A DNA stretch of 35,057 nucleotides from an uncultured Psychroflexus sp. Its GTDB lineage: Bacteria; Bacteroidota; Bacteroidia; Flavobacteriales; Flavobacteriaceae. This document shows positions 8,613-16,131 of this stretch, in pieces (the stretch's first letter is position 1; each line of letters starts with the position of its first letter). The position numbers were made by a program, and so were the translations under genes. Below the pieces are notes generated by a model, which was not told where the DNA came from, did no database searches, and saw only the letters and a program-made list of their open reading frames with translations. The stretch spans positions 1-35,057 of the forward strand of contig CAJXLO010000015.1 of assembly GCA_913056525.1 (NCBI GenBank), read 5' to 3'.

Positions 8613-8620
8613 TATTTTTG
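8613..8620 (+). promoter_or_regulatory. -7 promoter box for the HI0933-type gene
   Basis: TATTTTTG matches TAnnTTTG and lies 10 bases before the ATG at 8631. A TTG at 8587-8589 may be the -33 element, although its spacing is longer than usual. Confidence 0.5.
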
Positions 8621-8630
8621 CAACAAATAG

Positions 8631-9869
8631 ATGACAATGGCACAGGAAATGGATTGTGTGATCATAGGTGGCGGTGCCAGTGGATTTTTCTTTGCAGCTA
8701 ATTATGCTAAACGTCATCCGGCGCACAAGGTTTGCATCCTGGAAAAGTCCAGCAAAGTGTTGCAAAAGGTCAAGATCTCCGGCGGTGGTAGATGCAATGT
8801 TACGCACGCAGAGTTCTTCCCCAAGGAACTGACAACAAACTATCCGCGAGGTGAACGTGAGCTCATAGGTCCTTTCCATAAGTTTATGACCGGTGATATG
8901 ATGGCCTGGCTGGAAGAGCGAGGCGTAAAACTGAAAATAGAAGATGACGGACGAATATTCCCTGTGAGCGATGACGCACAAACCATCATTGATTGTTTCC
9001 TGGATGAAGTGCGCCAATACAACGTAAAGGTCTGCACTTCCCAGGCCGTTAAAAGCTTTGAACATCTTGATGGTGTCTGGAAGGTCCAAACGAAAAAAGA
9101 TACCCTCATCGCTAGAGAACTCGTCATTTCCACCGGTAGCAGCCTTAAAATATGGGACCAACTTAAAGAGCTGGGACACAAAATCCTGCCACCTGTTCCT
9201 TCGCTTTTCACCCTTGTTGTGAACGATCCTGAACTGACAAAACTTAAAGGGCTCAGCCTGAAAACCCGTATCGAGCTTTACGCTTCTGTAAATGACAAAA
9301 ACTGCCTACTATCATCAAGTGGCGACACGCTCATCACACATTGGGGTTTGAGCGGACCCTGTGTGTTGAAATTGTCCGCCTGGGGTGCGGCGCAACTACA
9401 TGAACTGAACTATCAATGCTGCATAAAAGTGAACTGGCTTCCTCATCTACATACCGATACCCTCAATTCCTTATTGAGAAAGGAAAAACAGCGTGCCGCC
9501 AGAAAGCAAGTGAACAAACAGGCACAGTTCCATCTTCCTAAGAGATTCTGGTCATTCCTAATAGATAGCGCAGGCATCGATCAAACAAAGCTGTGGGCCG
9601 ATCTTTCCAAATCAGAATTAAACGCTATCACAAGGTCCTTGACCGCCACCTATCTGGAGATCAATGGAAAAAGCACTTACAAAGAGGAATTCGTTACAGC
9701 TGGCGGTGTTGATCTCAAGGAAATAGACCTCAGGAACTATCGAAGTAAAAAATTACCTCAGCTCAAGATCATCGGCGAAGCATTGAATATCGATGCGATC
9801 ACTGGTGGATTCAATTTTCAAAGTGCCTGGACGAGCGCGTATATCGCAGCGACGAGCGAAAGTTCCTGA
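8631..9869 (+). CDS. HI0933/BaiN-type FAD-dependent oxidoreductase
   Basis: This is a 412-residue cytoplasmic flavoprotein of the HI0933 family (NAD(P)/FAD-dependent, also called BaiN/RdsA-like). The N-terminal dinucleotide-binding motif is CVIIGGGASGFFFAANYA (9-26). It is followed by the family-specific KVKISGGGRCNVTH. The substrate-domain hallmark ITHWGLSGPCVLKLS lies near residue 237. The C-terminal FAD-binding block reads EFVTAGGVDLKEIDL, then IIGEALNIDAITGGFNFQSAW, then TSAYIAA. Length matches the family (about 400). The start is the ATG at 8631, with a second ATG two codons later equally possible. A bile-acid role has been proposed for one member in gut bacteria, but the general function is unresolved. 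It appears to be a single-gene unit. Confidence 0.9.
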   Translation: MTMAQEMDCVIIGGGASGFFFAANYAKRHPAHKVCILEKSSKVLQKVKISGGGRCNVTHAEFFPKELTTNYPRGERELIGPFHKFMTGDMMAWLEERGVKLKIEDDGRIFPVSDDAQTIIDCFLDEVRQYNVKVCTSQAVKSFEHLDGVWKVQTKKDTLIARELVISTGSSLKIWDQLKELGHKILPPVPSLFTLVVNDPELTKLKGLSLKTRIELYASVNDKNCLLSSSGDTLITHWGLSGPCVLKLSAWGAAQLHELNYQCCIKVNWLPHLHTDTLNSLLRKEKQRAARKQVNKQAQFHLPKRFWSFLIDSAGIDQTKLWADLSKSELNAITRSLTATYLEINGKSTYKEEFVTAGGVDLKEIDLRNYRSKKLPQLKIIGEALNIDAITGGFNFQSAWTSAYIAATSESS

Positions 9870-9943
9870 AAGAAATGATTTGTATTTTTCCATTCATATG
9901 ATAATAAAGTAGCTATGATGACAACTTGATAATAGAAGATGTT

Positions 9944-9951
9944 TATTTTTG
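9944..9951 (+). promoter_or_regulatory. -7 promoter box for the gene at 9974
   Basis: TATTTTTG matches TAnnTTTG, 22 bases before the ATG at 9974. A TTG at 9926-9928 is nearby but closer than the usual -33 spacing. Confidence 0.5.
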
Positions 9952-9973
9952 AACTTCATCTATTATCAAGATA

Positions 9974-10456
9974 ATGCATCAGTACAATAACCTTTTTATA
10001 ATATTGATATTCTTATATGGAAACATCGCCTGCTTGGCTCAGACCCAAGAGCAAGAAAAAATGCAAAAATTAAGTTTTATGGTAGGTGATTGGGTTGGCA
10101 CATCTACTGAGTTAAAGAATGACAGTATTATGAATAAAGTGCCAGCTTATGAAAAGATTCGTTATAAGGTGGAAAAACATATCATGACAATTGACCTTTA
10201 TTCAGAAACCTTACAACTCCATACGGTCATTTACTATGATAAAGAAGAAGGTAATTATTTTTATCAACCGTTCTATAAAACCGGGACGGCCAGCTATCCG
10301 GCTGAATTAAAAAAGGGTAAACTAATAGTAAAACCTAACAACGACAAACGATTCATCTTTAGCTTAACTCCAGAAGGTAAATTGATGGAATATGGCGAAA
10401 AACGCATTAATGATGAATGGAACCGATATTTTGAGGATGTTCTTGAAAAGTATTGA
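9974..10456 (+). CDS. Small exported protein resembling DUF1579/lipocalin-like proteins
   Basis: This 160-residue protein has a signal peptide, MHQYNNLFIILIFLYGNIACLAQ, with likely cleavage after LAQ. A Cys at residue 20 sits in a sequence (GNIAC) that is a poor lipobox. The mature part begins QKLSFMVGDWVGTSTEL, close to the opening of DUF1579-type and nitrobindin-like small beta barrels (FLVGxWxG). It continues with alternating strands such as IMTIDLYSETLQLHTVIYYD and NYFYQPFYKTGTASYPAEL, and ends in a conserved-looking NDEWNRYFEDVLEKY. Such proteins usually bind a small ligand in the barrel. None is identifiable here. It has its own promoter box and the Nudix gene follows after 75 bases. 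The family assignment is tentative. Confidence 0.7.
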   Translation: MHQYNNLFIILIFLYGNIACLAQTQEQEKMQKLSFMVGDWVGTSTELKNDSIMNKVPAYEKIRYKVEKHIMTIDLYSETLQLHTVIYYDKEEGNYFYQPFYKTGTASYPAELKKGKLIVKPNNDKRFIFSLTPEGKLMEYGEKRINDEWNRYFEDVLEKY

Positions 10457-10531
10457 AAGGTATCGGATAGAAGAGCATTGCCAGGTGATCCTAGAAATAA
10501 AAGCAAGTTCAAATCGTTAAATTAAACTAGA

Positions 10532-11122
10532 ATGAAGCATAAGGTCAACATTATATCGCATCGCGTATTATCCGATAACTATTATTTATTAAAGGACTAC
10601 ACACTGGAACATACGAGGGATAAGGGTAGGAAGCAAGTTAATCGTCGAGAAGTCTATGATCGCGGTAATGGTGCGGTCATCCTATTGTATAATAAAGATA
10701 AGAGAAGCATCATCCTTACCCGACAATTCAGGTTGCCTACCTATCTGAACGGAAATCCTGATGGGTTGCTGATAGAGGCTTGTGCTGGTCAACTGGATGA
10801 TGAAAACCCGGAAGACTGCATTAAAAGAGAGACTGAGGAAGAAACAGGATTTCAGGTTAAAAGCGTAAAAAAAGTATTTGAAGCCTATTCTTCACCAGGC
10901 GTTCTAACGGAAATACTGCATTTCTATACCGCAGCATATGATGATGGCATGAGAAAAAGCAAAGGTGGCGGTCTTGATGAGGAAGGTGAAGATATCGAGG
11001 TACTGGAAATCAACTTTGATAAAGCATATTCCATGATAGGTTCAGGAGGAATAAAAGACTGTAAGACGATCATGCTACTACAATATGCCATGATAAATGA
11101 ACTTGTAAACAGTAAAGGATAA
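10532..11122 (+). CDS. nudK: GDP-mannose pyrophosphatase NudK (Nudix hydrolase)
   Basis: This 196-residue cytoplasmic Nudix enzyme hydrolyses nucleotide sugars, in NudK chiefly GDP-mannose to GMP and mannose 1-phosphate. It resembles Escherichia coli NudK over its full length: LSDNYYLLKDYTLEHTR (13-29), REVYDRGNGAVILLYN (39-54), TRQFRLPTYLNGN (63-75), LIEACAG, and later DIEVLEINFDKA. The Nudix box runs from G86, and its metal-binding core RETEEETGF (99-107) is intact. The first Glu of the box (six positions after the Gly) is Asn92. Length equals the family norm. It lies 105 bases upstream of coaD on the same strand, with a 6-2-6 inverted repeat between them, so cotranscription is uncertain. 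Confidence 0.88.
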   Translation: MKHKVNIISHRVLSDNYYLLKDYTLEHTRDKGRKQVNRREVYDRGNGAVILLYNKDKRSIILTRQFRLPTYLNGNPDGLLIEACAGQLDDENPEDCIKRETEEETGFQVKSVKKVFEAYSSPGVLTEILHFYTAAYDDGMRKSKGGGLDEEGEDIEVLEINFDKAYSMIGSGGIKDCKTIMLLQYAMINELVNSKG

Positions 11123-11136
11123 TTGGTTCCCAAGTA

Positions 11137-11150
11137 TTCTAGAGCTAGAA
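11137..11150. repeat. 6-2-6 inverted repeat between nudK and coaD
   Basis: TTCTAG, AG, CTAGAA forms a perfect 6-base dyad 15 bases after the nudK stop. It is followed by AAAATAG, so as a terminator it would be weak. An operator role is equally possible. A dyad this short can arise by chance. Confidence 0.25.
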
Positions 11151-11227
11151 AAATAGATGCAGTACGGTGAAAAAATTTTGGACATCAGATATAAAAGACT
11201 TTTCTTTACATTAAATAAATATTTGCT

Positions 11228-11686
11228 ATGAAAAGAGCGGTTTTCCCGGGTTCATTCGACCCGATAACCATTGGTCATTATGATATCATCGATCGCGGAC
11301 TTACCTTGTTCGATGAGTTGATATTAGCCATAGGCGTCAATGCCAATAAAGATCACATGTTCACCTTAGAACAAAGAACATCCTTTATAAAAGCTGCCTT
11401 TAAAGATAGACCACAGGTAAAGATAATGACCTATGAGGGTTTGACCGTGGATTTTTGCAGAAAACAAAATGCTGGCTTTATTCTGCGCGGTTTACGCAAT
11501 CCCGCTGATTTTGGATTTGAAAAGGCCATCGCCCATACAAACAGGAAGCTGGATAAGATTGAAACGGTCTTCCTGCTTACCTCAAGCGGAAAGAGCTATA
11601 TCTCATCTTCCATTGTCAGGGATGTCATCAGGAACAAAGGTGATTATACGCATTTTGTTCCACCCAATGTTAGAATAGAAGAATAG
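11228..11686 (+). CDS. coaD: Phosphopantetheine adenylyltransferase CoaD
   Basis: CoaD joins ATP and 4'-phosphopantetheine to give dephospho-CoA, the penultimate step of CoA synthesis. The 152 residues match the family's size. The nucleotidyltransferase motif FPGSFDPITIGHYDII (6-21) carries the catalytic His17. FILRGLRNPADFGFE holds the conserved substrate-binding Arg residues, and KSYISSSIVRDVIRNKGD is the C-terminal ISS-x-x-VR phosphate-binding motif. The ATG is at 11228. A near-consensus -7 sequence, AATATTTG, at 11218-11225 ends only two bases before it, which would give an essentially leaderless message. The stop codon abuts the ATG of the next gene at 11687, so translation is probably coupled. 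Confidence 0.96.
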   Translation: MKRAVFPGSFDPITIGHYDIIDRGLTLFDELILAIGVNANKDHMFTLEQRTSFIKAAFKDRPQVKIMTYEGLTVDFCRKQNAGFILRGLRNPADFGFEKAIAHTNRKLDKIETVFLLTSSGKSYISSSIVRDVIRNKGDYTHFVPPNVRIEE

Positions 11687-12745
11687 ATGCAGCACGCTGA
11701 TCAGAAGATAATTTCCAAGAAGAAACCTAATTTTACCATACAACCCAAGTTGTATGAATATCTGCACTTCTTCAATCGGTCCACAAGGATACCGGTTTCT
11801 TATGATGACCTCCTTCGCGCTTCCGGCTCCATAAGTGTCCATGACCGAAATGATGAAGACACGCTTTGGGTAAGATGCTATTATCCGGAGTTCGAGAGAA
11901 AGGACATCGATGAAAACCTCAAAAAAGTCTATCACATCTTACATTCGGATGGAAAGAGCAAACATAGCGAATTCCTCAACATTGATGCCATAGATTATTG
12001 CACCTTTGGTAACTCTAAACCTTTTCGCATCAAGGTCAGGAACATCCTGAACGATAATTTCACACACTTTTACATCAAGAAAGCAGATGCTTCAAGAATA
12101 TATGGCCTTGAATTCGAACATATCCTATCCCCGCATCGGATCAATTTCCTGGTCTTTGGCGATACCCTGATAGAAGAACATATAGCCGGTATCCCGGGCG
12201 ATGTGTTCATTAGTCAGGAACTGCCACATTGTGATAAATTGGCCAAGAATCAGATCGCAAAACAGTTCGTTAAGTTCAATGAACGCTGTATGATCAGGCT
12301 ATTAGGCGATATGCGGTCTTACAATTATGTAGTGATCCCTACCCATGACTTTGACCACGTGGACTACAAGATCAGAGCGATAGATTTTGATCAGCAGAAC
12401 TATGAAGGTAGGCTTAACGTATACAGACCGCAGTTCTTCAAAGAGAACAAGGCAATGGTAGACCTCGTAACTTCCAGATTGGACCAGGCTTCCATCGATC
12501 AATATAAGATGGAAGAACGATCACAGGTGGCCAAAAGATTGATCACTTCTCAAAAAAGGTTCAGGAAACTGGTACGTTGTATGGCGAAGGACCAGATATC
12601 AAAGCCGGAAAAAGTAGAACAGCTCAAGAATGAACTAATAGATTTTACAAAGGACATCAAATTCAGGGACGCTGCGACTATGGGCGATATTTTAAGAACT
12701 GCCTTGGCATTCGTCAAAAGAAATTATTTAGAGATAGAGAAATGA
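11687..12745 (+). CDS. Uncharacterised protein with kinase-fold-like motifs
   Basis: I do not recognise a named family for this 352-residue soluble protein. It has no signal peptide or membrane helix. Motifs in the order of a kinase/phosphotransferase fold can be picked out: a possible ATP-binding Lys in FTHFYIKKADAS (K131 or K132), Glu residues in YGLEFEHIL (about 142-144), a hinge-like stretch INFLVFGDTLIEEHIAG (152-168), a catalytic-loop-like LLGDMRSYNYVV with Asp208-x4-Asn213, and a DFG-like AIDFDQ (D233). The C-terminal 90 residues are helical and basic. The gene starts directly after the coaD stop and overlaps folP by four bases (ATGA), so it is embedded in a coaD-folP-cdaA unit. The kinase reading is inference from motif order only. 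It could instead be a pseudokinase or an unrelated fold. Confidence 0.75.
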   Translation: MQHADQKIISKKKPNFTIQPKLYEYLHFFNRSTRIPVSYDDLLRASGSISVHDRNDEDTLWVRCYYPEFERKDIDENLKKVYHILHSDGKSKHSEFLNIDAIDYCTFGNSKPFRIKVRNILNDNFTHFYIKKADASRIYGLEFEHILSPHRINFLVFGDTLIEEHIAGIPGDVFISQELPHCDKLAKNQIAKQFVKFNERCMIRLLGDMRSYNYVVIPTHDFDHVDYKIRAIDFDQQNYEGRLNVYRPQFFKENKAMVDLVTSRLDQASIDQYKMEERSQVAKRLITSQKRFRKLVRCMAKDQISKPEKVEQLKNELIDFTKDIKFRDAATMGDILRTALAFVKRNYLEIEK

Positions 12746-13569
12746 TCCAAAGTATTAATTGCAAAGGCGAGCTCATCACATTTGATAAACCTAAGGTGAT
12801 GGGCATCATCAACATAACTCCGGATTCCTTCTATGAAGGAAGTCGGCACAGAGAAATGAACGACATCTTAAAACAGGTGGATAGAATGATGGAACAAGGT
12901 GCTGATCTTATAGACATAGGTGGATACAGCTCACGTCCAGGCGCAGATGACATTCCGCTACAAGAAGAACTAGACCGCGTGATCCCGGTTATTTGTAATG
13001 TCGCTAATAAGTTCCCGCGAGTTCGTATTTCCGTCGATACTTTTAGAAGTGATGTGGCAGGACAAGCTTTAGAAAACGGCGCGGCGATGATCAACGATAT
13101 ATCTGCCGGGCTTTTGGATGATGCTATGATGGACGTGGTCAGTAGATATCAGGTTCCTTACGTGATGATGCATATGAAAGGAACACCGCAGACCATGCGA
13201 TCACTTAACCAATATAACGACCTCATCACAGAGATCATCCACTATTTTTCAGAGCGTATCCAGCGAGCCAATGAGTTAGGCATCAATGACCTGATCATCG
13301 ACCCAGGTTTTGGTTTTGCAAAGAACATCGATCAGAACTTTGAACTCCTGAAAAGGCTTTCTCATTTAGAGCATCTGGAACTGCCCTTGCTGATAGGTGT
13401 TTCCCGGAAGTCCATGGTCCATAAAACGCTGGGCATTAAGCCGGAGGAAGCGCTTAACGGGACTACCGCGCTCAATATGCTGGCGCTGGACAGAGGAGCC
13501 TCCATACTACGTGTACACGATGTGAAAGAAGCAGTAGAATGCTGTAAGCTCTATGATCGGATCAACTAA
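12742..13569 (+). CDS. folP: Dihydropteroate synthase FolP
   Basis: FolP condenses p-aminobenzoate with dihydropterin pyrophosphate to form dihydropteroate in folate synthesis; it is the sulfonamide target. The 275-residue sequence shows the TIM-barrel signatures in order: KVMGIINITPDSFYEGS, DIGGYSSRPGA, RISVDTFRSDVA, MINDISAG, YVMMHMKGTP, LIIDPGFGFAK, LLIGVSRKSM and ILRVHDVKEA. All pterin- and pyrophosphate-binding residues expected in these blocks are present. The ATG overlaps the preceding stop by four bases, implying translational coupling. cdaA follows after 18 bases. A second folate gene, folK, lies 1.3 kb away on the opposite strand. Confidence 0.96.
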   Translation: MIQSINCKGELITFDKPKVMGIINITPDSFYEGSRHREMNDILKQVDRMMEQGADLIDIGGYSSRPGADDIPLQEELDRVIPVICNVANKFPRVRISVDTFRSDVAGQALENGAAMINDISAGLLDDAMMDVVSRYQVPYVMMHMKGTPQTMRSLNQYNDLITEIIHYFSERIQRANELGINDLIIDPGFGFAKNIDQNFELLKRLSHLEHLELPLLIGVSRKSMVHKTLGIKPEEALNGTTALNMLALDRGASILRVHDVKEAVECCKLYDRIN

Positions 13570-13587
13570 ATTCTGTATTTTAGCTAT

Positions 13588-14367
13588 ATGAATCTAGATT
13601 TCATCGATTTTGACATCTTTAGTATCATAGATATCGTGCTGGTTGCAGCGCTTTTATATTATGTGTACAAACTGGTCAAGAATACGGTGGCAATAAAGAT
13701 ACTCGTAGGTATCCTGATCATTCTTATCATCTGGAAGGTTACCCAGGTGCTTCAAATGGAAATGCTAAGCAGCGTTCTGGGAAGGTTCTTTCAGGTAGGC
13801 ATGTTCGGGCTGATCGTGGTATTCCAGCAAGAGATCAGGAAATTCCTGCTGATGATAGGTTCCGCCAACATCACGAACAAGAACAGTCTACTCAATCAGT
13901 TCCAGTTCTTTAAACAAGAAAACACCTCACTTGACCATATAGATGTGCTGATAAAAGCCTGTGAGAAATTGAGCAAGACCAATACTGGCGGTTTGATCGT
14001 ACTCAAACGTGGAACGAACCTGGATTTCGTGACCAGTACTGGCGATCAGATGAACATAGAGCTCAATCAACCCATCGTTCAATCCATCTTTTACAAGAAC
14101 TCTCCTTTACATGATGGTGCCATGGTCGTTGATGAAGATAAGATCATCGCGACCCGAGTGATCCTTCCCGTTTCTAATTCCAGGAACATACCGCTAAGGT
14201 TCGGGCTTCGCCATAGAGCCGCGCTTGGTATTACGGAAAAAACAGATGCGCTGGCGCTGGTGGTCAGCGAAGAGAACGGACAGATCTCTTATCTCAAGGA
14301 TGGTGAGTTCGTCATTTTTGAAGATATCGATGACCTGACCACTAAGGTTAAGAACGACATGTCATAG
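13588..14367 (+). CDS. cdaA: Diadenylate cyclase CdaA
   Basis: CdaA makes the second messenger c-di-AMP from two ATP at the inner membrane. The 259-residue protein has three N-terminal membrane helices (about 12-30, 36-55, 68-84) followed by the DAC domain. Catalytic motifs are intact: LHDGAMVV with DGA at 176-178 and GLRHRAALG with RHR at 208-210. The family's VVFQQEIRKFL linker lies between membrane and cyclase domain. Length matches CdaA of other Bacteroidota. It begins 18 bases after folP, so folate synthesis, the uncharacterised kinase-like gene and c-di-AMP production probably share a transcript. It ends 64 bases before the convergent smpB gene, with no clear terminator. Confidence 0.95.
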   Translation: MNLDFIDFDIFSIIDIVLVAALLYYVYKLVKNTVAIKILVGILIILIIWKVTQVLQMEMLSSVLGRFFQVGMFGLIVVFQQEIRKFLLMIGSANITNKNSLLNQFQFFKQENTSLDHIDVLIKACEKLSKTNTGGLIVLKRGTNLDFVTSTGDQMNIELNQPIVQSIFYKNSPLHDGAMVVDEDKIIATRVILPVSNSRNIPLRFGLRHRAALGITEKTDALALVVSEENGQISYLKDGEFVIFEDIDDLTTKVKNDMS

Positions 14368-14431
14368 AAAAAGGTCTGATATTACTAACCTTCCTTCTCC
14401 TCTATGAATAGCAAGTTAAATAAAGGGACTG

Positions 14432-14896
14432 CTAGTTATTGAAAGCCTTTTTTACCTGGTCAAGCTTGCGTTTTGTTTCGCGTTCCTTTAAGGTCTGTCT
14501 TTTATCGTGGAGCTTCTTTCCTTTGGCCAGCGCGATCTTCATTTTAGCTAATCCGCGTTCGTTCAGATAAACTTTAAGCGGTATGATGGTCAATCCGGTG
14601 TTCTTCACCTTTTTGTGGAGTTTGCGTAGTTCACTCTTTTGTAGGAGTAGTTTCCTAGAATTTTTGGGATCGTGATTGAAATAATTCCCATGCGAATACT
14701 GCTGTATCGTCATATTGATTACGAACAACTCGCCTTTATTGTTGAACTCACAGAAACTCTCAGCGATCGAAGCCTTACCTGATCTGATGGATTTGATCTC
14801 CGTTCCGGCCAGCACTATACCTGCATCGAACTTTTCTAAAAGCTCGTAATTAAAGCGTGCTTTTTTATTCTGTATGTTCACGGTGTTCCTGGCCAT
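14432..14896 (-). CDS. smpB: SsrA-binding protein SmpB
   Basis: SmpB binds tmRNA and delivers it to stalled ribosomes for trans-translation. The 154-residue sequence has the conserved core: NIQNKKARFNYELLEKFDAGIVL, GTEIKSIRSGKASIAESFC, LFVINMTIQQYSHGNYFNHDP, RKLLLQKSEL, GLTIIPLKVYLNERGLAK and KIALAKGKKLHDKRQTLKERE. The basic C-terminal tail (TKRKLDQVKKAFNN) is typical; it becomes helical in the decoding centre. Length is standard. The ATG at 14896 lies three bases from the stop of the FolK fusion gene upstream on the same strand, so the two are cotranscribed. No tmRNA gene is visible in the window. Confidence 0.96.
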   Translation of the reverse strand: MARNTVNIQNKKARFNYELLEKFDAGIVLAGTEIKSIRSGKASIAESFCEFNNKGELFVINMTIQQYSHGNYFNHDPKNSRKLLLQKSELRKLHKKVKNTGLTIIPLKVYLNERGLAKMKIALAKGKKLHDKRQTLKERETKRKLDQVKKAFNN

Positions 14897-14899
14897 TGA

Positions 14900-16030
14900 C
14901 TATGGGATTGCATTTAGCAGTTGATATACTAAAGATATATAATCTTCTCTATTCTCTACAAAGTTAAGCTTTGATAGGTCTATCACCTTTGTATTAAGAT
15001 AATTTTGTTGCCTGATGAATTGCATATAGCCTTGATGTATGGTCCTTAGATAGTCAGCATCTATGCTCTGCTCATAATCCCTACCTCTTTTCTGAATGTT
15101 CTCTAACAATCTATCTGTGGTCTGATAAAAGTAAACATAAAGGTCGGGTTTGGGCAATTCCCTGTACATCACTTCAAACAATCTTTTGAATAATTGATAT
15201 TCATCTTTTTGCAAAGTAACCTGTGCAAATATCAGTGATTTGTAGAAATCGTAGTCCGCTACGGCGAACTTTCTAAAAAGATCGAACTGACCAATATCTT
15301 CTACTAGCTGCTGATGCCTATCTGCCAGGAATGAAAGTTCCAGTGGAAAGGCATATCGTTTTTTGTCTTCATAGAACTTAGGTAGGAACGGATTGTCATG
15401 GAACCTTTCCAGGAACAATTTAGCTTTTTGATCTTCAGCTATCATCTTAGAGAACGTGGTCTTTCCTGCGCCTATATTACCTTCTATGACAAGATAGTTG
15501 ACGGGTAGCTCTGGCAATTCCGGTCTATTTAATCTAACATCCACTTTACGTATCGCAGAATCATCCGCTGTTTGTTCTAGCATTTCACTGATGGTCACTT
15601 TATCTATAGGATGGATGATATCTGACGCGATATCTGCCATAGGATACAACACGAACTTGCGATGCGCAAGTTGAGGATGTGGCACGTGAAGTTCGCGGGA
15701 TGAAATAGTGAGATCGCCATGGAAGATGATATCCAAATCTATCGCCCGGTCTGCATAACCGGTAGCATTACTTCTTTTCCTGCCGAGCTCTACTTCTATA
15801 CCCAGAAGTTTTTCCAACACTTTTTCCGCATTGTAATTGGTTCTGACCGCTATACAGGCATTGAGGAAGGCATCTCCCTTGAAGCCCCAAGCTGGCGTTT
15901 CATAAACGTCTGACAGGGAGATCACCGCTCCTATTCGTTCGAATATCCTATCAATGGATAATTGTAAATATCTTGCGCGATCGCCTTGATTGCTTCCCAA
16001 TGCGATATATGTTAGCGTTGATCGGATCAA
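14900..16030 (-). CDS. folK: Fusion of HPPK (FolK) and a deoxynucleoside kinase
   Basis: This 376-residue protein joins two enzymes. Residues 1-160 are 6-hydroxymethyl-dihydropterin pyrophosphokinase: YIALGSNQGDR (8-18), VYETPAWGFKGDAFLNAC, LGRKR, and ADRAIDLDIIFHG with the catalytic Asp98 and Asp100, then VPHPQLAHRKFVLYPM. Residues 177-376 are a deoxynucleoside kinase: P-loop GNIGAGKTT (184-192), catalytic-type ERFHDNPFLPKFY (208-220), the substrate block SFLADRHQQL, and a lid Arg-rich segment QKRGRDYEQSIDADYL. It thus provides a folate step and dNTP salvage in one chain; such fusions are known in Bacteroidota. The start is TTG at 16028-16030, since no ATG is available before the first motif. 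smpB follows after three bases. Confidence 0.93.
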   Translation of the reverse strand: MIRSTLTYIALGSNQGDRARYLQLSIDRIFERIGAVISLSDVYETPAWGFKGDAFLNACIAVRTNYNAEKVLEKLLGIEVELGRKRSNATGYADRAIDLDIIFHGDLTISSRELHVPHPQLAHRKFVLYPMADIASDIIHPIDKVTISEMLEQTADDSAIRKVDVRLNRPELPELPVNYLVIEGNIGAGKTTFSKMIAEDQKAKLFLERFHDNPFLPKFYEDKKRYAFPLELSFLADRHQQLVEDIGQFDLFRKFAVADYDFYKSLIFAQVTLQKDEYQLFKRLFEVMYRELPKPDLYVYFYQTTDRLLENIQKRGRDYEQSIDADYLRTIHQGYMQFIRQQNYLNTKVIDLSKLNFVENREDYISLVYQLLNAIP

Positions 16031-16105
16031 ATTATAGGATGAATTAATTTGTAAATTACAGGTTAAAAACCGCTCTGTTTAAAAGCCTACAAAAATAGGA
16101 GGTAT

Positions 16106-16113
16106 TACATTTG
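16106..16113 (+). promoter_or_regulatory. -7 promoter box for the queuosine-precursor transporter
   Basis: TACATTTG matches TAnnTTTG. Transcription would start near 16118-16120, about 12 bases before the proposed ATT start at 16132 and about 75 bases before the TTG at 16195. Confidence 0.5.
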
Positions 16114-16131
16114 CAGGCAAATTAAAGCACC

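Noticed and set aside
8592-9179. A 195-codon open frame on the minus strand opposite the HI0933-type gene
   Set aside because: It lies wholly within a gene whose family motifs are unambiguous, and its translation shows no recognisable domain or promoter.
10457-10531. Possible gene remnant between the small exported protein and nudK
   Set aside because: No frame or motif continues either neighbour, and it reads as plain intergenic sequence.
16045-16058. AT-only dyad TAATTT-GT-AAATTA between the FolK fusion and the transporter
   Set aside because: Arms made only of A and T are expected by chance in AT-rich intergenic DNA.
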